DNA from: Phyllostachys edulis
Lineage: Eukaryota; Streptophyta; Magnoliopsida; Poales; Poaceae
NCBI GenBank assembly: GCA_036346405.1
Contig: CM070561.1
Coordinates: forward strand, 33,840,838-33,904,837
DNA length: 64,000 nucleotides
Reading direction: 5' to 3'
The notes below the pieces were generated by a model. It ran no database searches. It worked only from the letters and a program-made list of their open reading frames with translations, and was not told the origin of the DNA. The position numbers and the translations under genes were made by a program. Below, in pieces: positions 58,199 through 64,000 of this stretch; the stretch's first letter is position 1, and each line of letters starts with the position of its first letter.

Positions 58199-59804
58199 TG
58201 TTGGAAATAAGCCCTAGAGGCAATCATAGAGATGATTATATTTTATTATGTTCATAATATTGGATAATATGTTATCTTGTTCCTAGAATAATATTGTTAA
58301 TATTGATTATCAAGTATGTGACTTGATTGTGAAACTCTATATTTCTGCGATAATTATTCTTATACGATCCCTGGTCGGAAACATATGAGGACACATATGA
58401 ATAGACTAGCATATGTAATGGTTGATGACTATGTTTCACGGGTCATGGATATGGAGATATCAAACCAATAATATGGACACATGTTAGAGAACATGATGTT
58501 GTATAAGACCCACCTTGAGACACTATTGAGATTGTTATGATTCTATGTGTCCTTAGTTGGTCTCAAGCAATAATGATATATAATCCTTACACCTGAGATT
58601 AGCATGGTTTCCTACATTTGTAATAGCACTCTTAGGGGTTGCCAAACACCGCCAGAATCGGGTAGTTATAAAGGTAGCTTTGGGTATGCTATGAAACATG
58701 CAGAGGAATGTGACCGGCCTGATATGGATTTGCCCTCCTAACATAACAGAGAGATGTCTCTAGGCCCTCGTTGTGATTGGATAAAGAAAGTGCATGGCCA
58801 TGCCACTAGTGGTCGAAGTGTTCGACCACGTAAAGTTATCTAACACTCGATCGAGAAAGTATTGAATAGTCCATGGATGACACAACATCTCACCTGGAGT
58901 TCAAGCAGATATCGTGAGGCAAAGGGAAAATACACGAGTAGGTCGCTTAGTTCGAACTGTTACGGACTGGTCGTATGGAGATACGAGCTGGTCGTAGACT
59001 GGTCGAACGTAGTCACAGAGTGATCGTAACCTGGTCGTAAGGAGTTATGAACTGGTCGTGACCAAATATGAACTGGTCATATAGAGATAGGACCTGATCA
59101 TAAGTGATGAGGACCTGGTCGTAGATCATATTGTATTAAGGTTCGTCCGATATAATTTGTGTGTATTCGGGAATCGCTATGTTCTGCTAGGAGCCGCTAT
59201 GACCCGTGATCAGAAAAGGTTTCCGAGTCACAACTGATTACGCATGAACCTACAGGGTCACACACTTAATGGGTTGGAACAAACCAGTACGGATACGATT
59301 CGTCAAACGTGTTTGGATAGGATCCATCACGAGCACTATATAAGGAGATGCATGAGGCTGTTTGGGCAGCAGGGTTTTTGCTCTACTAAAACCCTAGCCG
59401 CCATCTTCCTGAGAGCTCTGCCGTGCGATTTGGTGCTAGTACATAGGCGTACGGTTGTTCCTTCCCTGGACGTGTGGATACCGTAGATGCGCTACTGCGA
59501 CTATTGCGCTTGAGGACGATCCGCGATCTTCACAAGGAACTGTAGAGGTTGCTAGAGGAGACGATCGACTCACGAGTACGCTGGATGATCGACTACGGCC
59601 ACTACATCGACGTGATTGATGTTGGACGATCGACTACGACCACTACATCGACGCGCTCTACGTTGGACCAGGCTACTCCAACTCTTCTTCCGTTGCTCTA
59701 CGCGTCTGATAGTAACGATCTGTGATCATCTACTTTCTTGGCTTCCTAGTTTGCGTGGTAGAAACTTTTTTTTGTAGCTATCGTAGCCTACCCGTGGCCC
59801 AACA
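58199..59804 (+). mobile_element. Copia solo LTR, TSD ATCGA
   Basis: Starts TGTTGGAAATAAGCCCTAGAG, the start shared with Angela/BARE-type grass copia LTRs, and ends CCCAACA. ATCGA occurs at 58194-58198 and 59805-59809, and the gag frame of the Tat element rejoins after it. There is no interior. An array of ACTGGTCGTA words lies at 58965-59115. Confidence 0.9.
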
Positions 59805-59809
59805 ATCGA

Positions 59810-60798
59810 GACTTATCATAAGTTAGATTCACCTGTTGCTGGGTATCGTCGAGTACGATCACCTAGCGATGTCAACCCCTCTTTTGTACAAAGGAGGCGT
59901 TACAACGTAATTACCGGATGTCGGGTATTCTTGCCTGAACTTCGAGTAGTTCACTGGCCGCAGCGGTTTTGACCAGGGAACATGGAGAAATTTGATGGGT
60001 CTCAAAATCCCATCGAATTCCTTCAGATCTATACGACCGCTGTCCGAGTAGCAGGAGGAGGAGAGCGTGTGGCGAATTACCTTTCGACTGTGCTCGAAGG
60101 GTCTGCTCGATCGTGGTTGTTAAACCAACTAGTCGAGTCAATCTACTCGTGGCAACATCTTTGCGATCTGTTGCTAGCCAATTTCCAGGGCATCTACCAT
60201 CGCCCCGGAAAGGAGGACGACCTACACAGGATGCGACAAAACGACCATGAAACACTACGCCAATTCATTAGGCGTTTCAGTCAGGTTCGCAATTCGATTC
60301 CTGAGGTTTCTGACTCATCTGTTATTAGAGCCTTCAAGCAGAGAGTCCGCAGCAGAAGGATCATGGAGGACATCGCTTTAAATCCTCTTACTATCGTCAT
60401 TTGAACTCTTCGAGATGGTCGATCGGTACGCCGATCACGATGAAGCAGTTGAGTGGACCAAAATCACCGATCAAGATGACCAGCACCCTCAAGAGACTAG
60501 CGAAGGTGGCAAGAAGAAGGATAAGGAGGCCAAGAAATCCAAGAACAAAGCAAAGGGCCAAAAGCCTCAAGCCAATGCTTCTAAGGAGGTCCTGGCCATA
60601 AGCGATAAAGAGCCACGAACTACCAAACAACACCCCGATCGTGGCAAAGGTAAGTGCCCCGAACGGAAGACCGATAAGCCTAGGTGGTGTCTTTTCCATA
60701 AAAGGAAGGACGTGACCTTCACAATTGCCGAGTTTTCCAACGAAAGCTCGAGGACTACTACGACGGCAAAGGGCCACTTCCTACTCTCGAAGAGGTAG
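59810..60798 (+). pseudogene. Tat-type gag core and nucleocapsid part
   Basis: From 59982 the frame MEKFDGSQNPIEFLQIYTTA through YLSTVLEGSARSWLLNQL, and FRRFSQVRNSIPEVS, is the retrotransposon gag domain found in plant gypsy elements. A stop at 60402 is followed by a Lys-rich region (60415-60798) with CPERKTDKPRWC and FHKRK, a knuckle-like remnant. Capsid assembly and RNA binding expected in an intact copy. Confidence 0.8.
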
Positions 60799-60839
60799 GA
60801 CAGGCTAGTGGTCGTACACAGTCGGACGACAACGAGGAC

Positions 60840-61136
60840 ATGCCATTTCAAGATCCCGAGTACACCATCGAGCACATCTTTGAAGGATCATCGACATACG
60901 AGTCAAAACGACAGCTTAAGGCAGTCGAATGCGAGGTAAACTCCATTAACCCTCCTCTTGTCAATAAGTTGCCGAAGTGGTCGGAAGTCACCATCTCTTT
61001 CAAGAAGGTTGACTGCCTGATCCCTTCGACTCGACTAGGTCGATTTCTGATTTTGGTCGAACCCACCATCAACAACTGCCGAGTAAATCGAGTGTTGATT
61101 GATGGTGGTAGTTCGTTGAATATTTTGTTTACTTAA
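60840..61136 (+). pseudogene. Tat-type aspartic protease
   Basis: The frame includes KVDCLIPSTRLGRFLILVEP and the active-site stretch RVLIDGGSSLNILF near 61090, where DGGSS replaces the DTGA/DSGA of other families, as is normal for Tat protease. A stop follows at about 61134, and flap sequences (ISFDVVDFHTAYNAILGRPA) can be read at 61290-61345 in another frame. Confidence 0.8.
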
Positions 61137-61776
61137 CACCTCGACAAAATACAAGTCCCTGTGACCAAGGTAAGACCGTAAGATATTCATTTCATGGTAT
61201 TATATCGGGGTCTTCACCAAACCCATTGGTCAAGTTTCTCTTCTTTTAATATTTGGTCCACCAAGTAATTTCAGGACGGAGAAGATCTCCTTTGATGTGG
61301 TTGATTTCCATACGGCATATAACGCCATACTCGGACGACCAGCTTTGGCAAAATTCTTAATGGCAACTCATTATGGGTATTAATGTCGTAAGATGCCAGG
61401 TCCCAAAGGAGTAATCACAATTCATTGTGATAAGAAAATGGCGCACACGTGTGACCGTCGATCCCTCGAGATGGTGGGACAGATACCAACTCGGGAAGAA
61501 AAAAGGCAGCCTACGACCAAGCACTCGAAGCCTAAAGCTGCGCCCAAGCCGAACGACCAAGTCAAAGAGGTTCCCCTGGATCAAGAAGGGCCTTTAAAGA
61601 CTGCTCGCATTAGGGATACTTCTGACCCCAAGTAGGAAGATGCCCTCATCACTTTTTTCTGAGCAAACGCAGATGTCTTCACGTGGCAAGCATCCGACAT
61701 ACCCGGAGTTCCCAGCGAAGTGATCGAGCACAGGCTAGCTCTACGACCTGACAAAGTAACCGTAAAACAAAAATTT

Positions 61777-62680
61777 ATGGAGATTTGCCCCTGATCGACG
61801 AGATGCTATAAGGTCAGAATTGGACAAGCTACTTAAAGTAGGCTTTATAAGAGAAGTCGACCACCCAGAGTGGTTGGTCAACCCTGTAATGGTTAGAAAG
61901 TCTAACGGCAAGTGGCAAATGTGCATAGACTTCACTAATCTTAATAAAGCTTGTCCAAAAAGGATGATTTCCCTTTACCTCGTATGGATCAGTTGGTTGA
62001 CTCTACTGCTGGTTGCGAAACATTAAGTTTTCTAGATGCATATTCTGGCTACCATCAGATTAATATGTGTCTAGAAGATGAAGAGAAGATCATATTTATT
62101 ACTCCATTTGGTATATTTTACCATGTCAAAATGCCATTTGGTCTAAAAAATGCTGGCGCTTCTTTTCAACGTTTGATGAAATCGATTTTTTCACCTCAGC
62201 TAGGCCAAAATTTGGAAGCCTATGTTGATGATCTAGTCATAAAAAGCATCAAATAGCTTGATCATGTTTCAGACTTGTAGGAGACATTCGACAACCTCAG
62301 AAAACACGGCTTGAAACTCAATCCTGAGAAGTATGTGTTTGGAGTCTCTTCGGAAAAATTGCTTATATTCCTGGTCTCTGTACGAGGGATCGAAGAAAAT
62401 CCCGAAAAGATAAAAGCCATTGTTCAAATGCACCCTCCAACCATGAAGAAAGAAGTCCAAAAGCTCACAAGGTGTATGGCGGCTTTAAGTCGTTTCATAG
62501 CACGACTGGGAGAAAAAGGACTACCTTTCTTCAAACTTCTAAGGAAGCACGAGGGTTTCGAGTGGTCGGAAGAGGCAAACGCTGCCTTCAAGGATGTCAA
62601 GAGATATCTTACGAGTGCTCCTATTCTGGTTTCCCCGAAACCAGAAGAGACGCTCTTAATTTATCTAGTTGCCACGCCAT
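61777..62680 (+). pseudogene. Tat-type reverse transcriptase
   Basis: KLLKVGFIREVDHPEWLVNP near 61825, KWQMCIDFTNLNKACPK, a one-base shift near 61955, DDFPLPRMDQLVD, FLDAYSGYHQINM, TPFGIFYHVKMPFGLKNAGA, and the catalytic YVDD at 62221-62232, which is intact. After a stop at about 62254 the connection (NPEKYVFGVSSEKLL) leads to the RNase H region. A stop at 62681 follows LIYLVATP. The three catalytic Asp positions are present. Confidence 0.85.
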
Positions 62681-62683
62681 AAG

Positions 62684-63150
62684 CAATGAGCGTAGTACTA
62701 GTCGTAGAACGTGGAAACGTTCAACGACCAGTGTACGACGTAAGTGGAGTTTTGCACAAATCTAAGGAGCGTTACCCTCAGGTCCAAAAGCTTCTCTATG
62801 CCCTCCTCATGTCTTCGAGGAAACTGCGGCATTATTTTCAGGCGCACATGATAATTGTACCTCTGAAGTTTCCTTGGGAGTGATCCTCCGTAATAGGGAA
62901 GCAATGGATGCATGTCTAAATGGTCAAGAGAACTTAGGAGTTCGACTCTATTTTGTGTCCCGAACGACCATTAAATCCCAGATCTTGGCGCACTTTTGTC
63001 GCCGAATGGACAAATCATGAACCCGTTTCGATCCCTAGTATGATACCCACGACCAAGAGATTTATGTACTTTGACTCGTCACTTACTTTAAGTGGCTCGG
63101 GCCGGGTGGTCCCGAATCTTCTAACGGAGAGACTTTAAAGTATGCCATAC
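62684..63150 (+). pseudogene. Tat-type RNase H and following region
   Basis: AMSVVLVVERGNVQRPVYDV and KSKERYPQVQKLLYAL belong to the gypsy RNase H. A broken part with LTLSGSGRVV (about 63090) resembles the start of the additional RNase H that Tat elements carry (FDGSS-type). Many stops, so identification of the second domain is tentative. Confidence 0.6.
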
Positions 63151-63349
63151 GCTTAAACTTTCGTGCCACTAACAACGTGGCGAGTATCATTTAAGGTTTA
63201 CTAGTCAAGATACGAAGTCGCGAAGTACTCGCGATTCGACGACTACTCATGAGGGGAGACACTCAACTAGTCGTGAATCAGGTCGGAAAAGAGTACTAGT
63301 GCTCTAACCCGACCATGTCTTGGTACTTATCAGAGGTTTAAAATCTTGA

Positions 63350-64000
63350 AAAGCATTTTTTCGGTTTCGAGGTACAATTCATCCCTCGAAAGGATAATTT
63401 CCTCGCGGACCAGCTTGCTCGGATAGCTTCTTCCCGATCACAAGTACCAAAAGGATTCTTCTTGGAGCAACTCCAGAAGCCATCTCTGGTGGACACACCA
63501 GAGATATCTCCTATTGAGACAGCCTCTCTGGAATACGAGGATACTTAGATGGATCCCATCTACAAGTATCTTCAGACGGGTTCCGTACCCGATGACGATC
63601 TCGAAGCAGATCGTTTATCCCGAAAGGCCAAAATGTATACTTTGATCGAATGAGTCCTCTATAAACGAGGCACTCAAGGGGTACTCATGCGATGCGTACC
63701 ATAGAGAGAAGGACTAAACCTCCTTCACGACATTCATGGGGGCATCTATGGAACTCATGCTTCCTACAGAATGTTGGTCGGAAAAGCCTTTCGACAAGGA
63801 TTTAACTGGCCAACAGCCCTCTACGATGCCAAAGAGTTGGTTAAGAAATGTGCACAATGCCAGTTTCATACCAGGCAAATACACCAACCGGCTCAGGTAT
63901 TACAAACAATTCCTCTATCTTGGCCTTTTACGACCTAGGGTCTCGATATCCTAAGATCGTTTCCAAGGGCTCCAGAGGGCTTCGAGTTCCTTTTTGTGGC
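63350..64000 (+). pseudogene. Tat-type integrase N-terminal region (runs off)
   Basis: FVPRKDNxxADQLARIASS near 63380 marks the RNase H/integrase junction. PDDDLEADRLSRK and a zinc region (HDIHGGIYGTHAS, KKCAQCQFHTRQIHQPA) follow. The last 490 bases match 26249-26720, the filler piece within the duplication. The window ends before the catalytic core. Confidence 0.8.

Larger units (their letters stand above)
56113..64000 (+). mobile_element. Tat-type Ty3-gypsy element, incomplete
   Basis: 5' LTR to about 56896, primer site, gag, protease, RT, RNase H and the beginning of integrase in gypsy order; it runs out of the window. The protein style (VLIDGGSSLNILF protease, DHPEWLVNPVMVRK RT and a spacer before integrase) fits the Tat branch. 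It contains a copia solo LTR (58199-59804). Numerous stops make it inactive. Confidence 0.85.

Overview
This is plant nuclear DNA, most likely from a grass. No intact host gene, rRNA, tRNA or CRISPR array was found. The evidence is wall-to-wall LTR retrotransposons of grass type (Ty3-gypsy Tekay-like and Tat-like, several Ty1-copia), a LINE, hAT, MULE and Helitron DNA transposons, MITEs, and captured fragments of plant genes that still show plant exon/intron structure. Species cannot be fixed from the sequence. LAYOUT. 1-285: end of a gypsy LTR. 286-6535: a truncated gag-only LTR element on the minus strand. 6536-8882: a truncated copia. 8883-14520: a complete 4.0 kb gypsy LTR plus 3' pol (integrase and chromodomain), minus strand. 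14571-25513: a decayed full-length copia on the plus strand, split by a 3.35 kb gypsy solo LTR at 20268-23618 (TSD TGTAA). 25352-28309: a direct duplication of about 0.9 kb whose copies flank a 1.16 kb piece of Tat-type gypsy polyprotein. 28769-30994: a Pack-MULE with exons resembling VPS38/UVRAG, itself hit by an 845 bp hAT element (TSD AGTGGAAG). 31201-31628: a fold-back MITE. 32577-36754: a Helitron, with TC start, CTAG end, hairpin and A/T target, carrying pieces of at least three plant genes: FPG-type DNA glycosylase, ATP-citrate lyase A and a xylose/H+ symporter. 36777-53600: a LINE split by a hAT element (38098-39764, TSD CTTATCGG) carrying four HVA22-like exons, and by a gypsy LTR fragment that is in turn split by a complete 10.9 kb gag-only element (41450-52355, TSD GGCAT). 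53601-56112: a MULE transposase relic with a 557 bp tandem duplication. 56113-64000: a Tat-type gypsy element running off the window, split by a copia solo LTR (58199-59804, TSD ATCGA). HOW IT FITS TOGETHER. The genes are retroelement gag/pol modules in various states of decay and gene fragments carried by DNA transposons. Nesting with intact target-site duplications gives a relative order: the LINE is older than the gypsy LTR, which is older than the 10.9 kb gag-only element; the copia is older than its solo LTR and than the duplication/filler event. The best material is the gene-capturing elements (Helitron, hAT, MULE), the gag-only family with 2.7 kb LTRs, and the duplication with retrotransposon filler. 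I saw no evidence of a new enzymatic or defence system.
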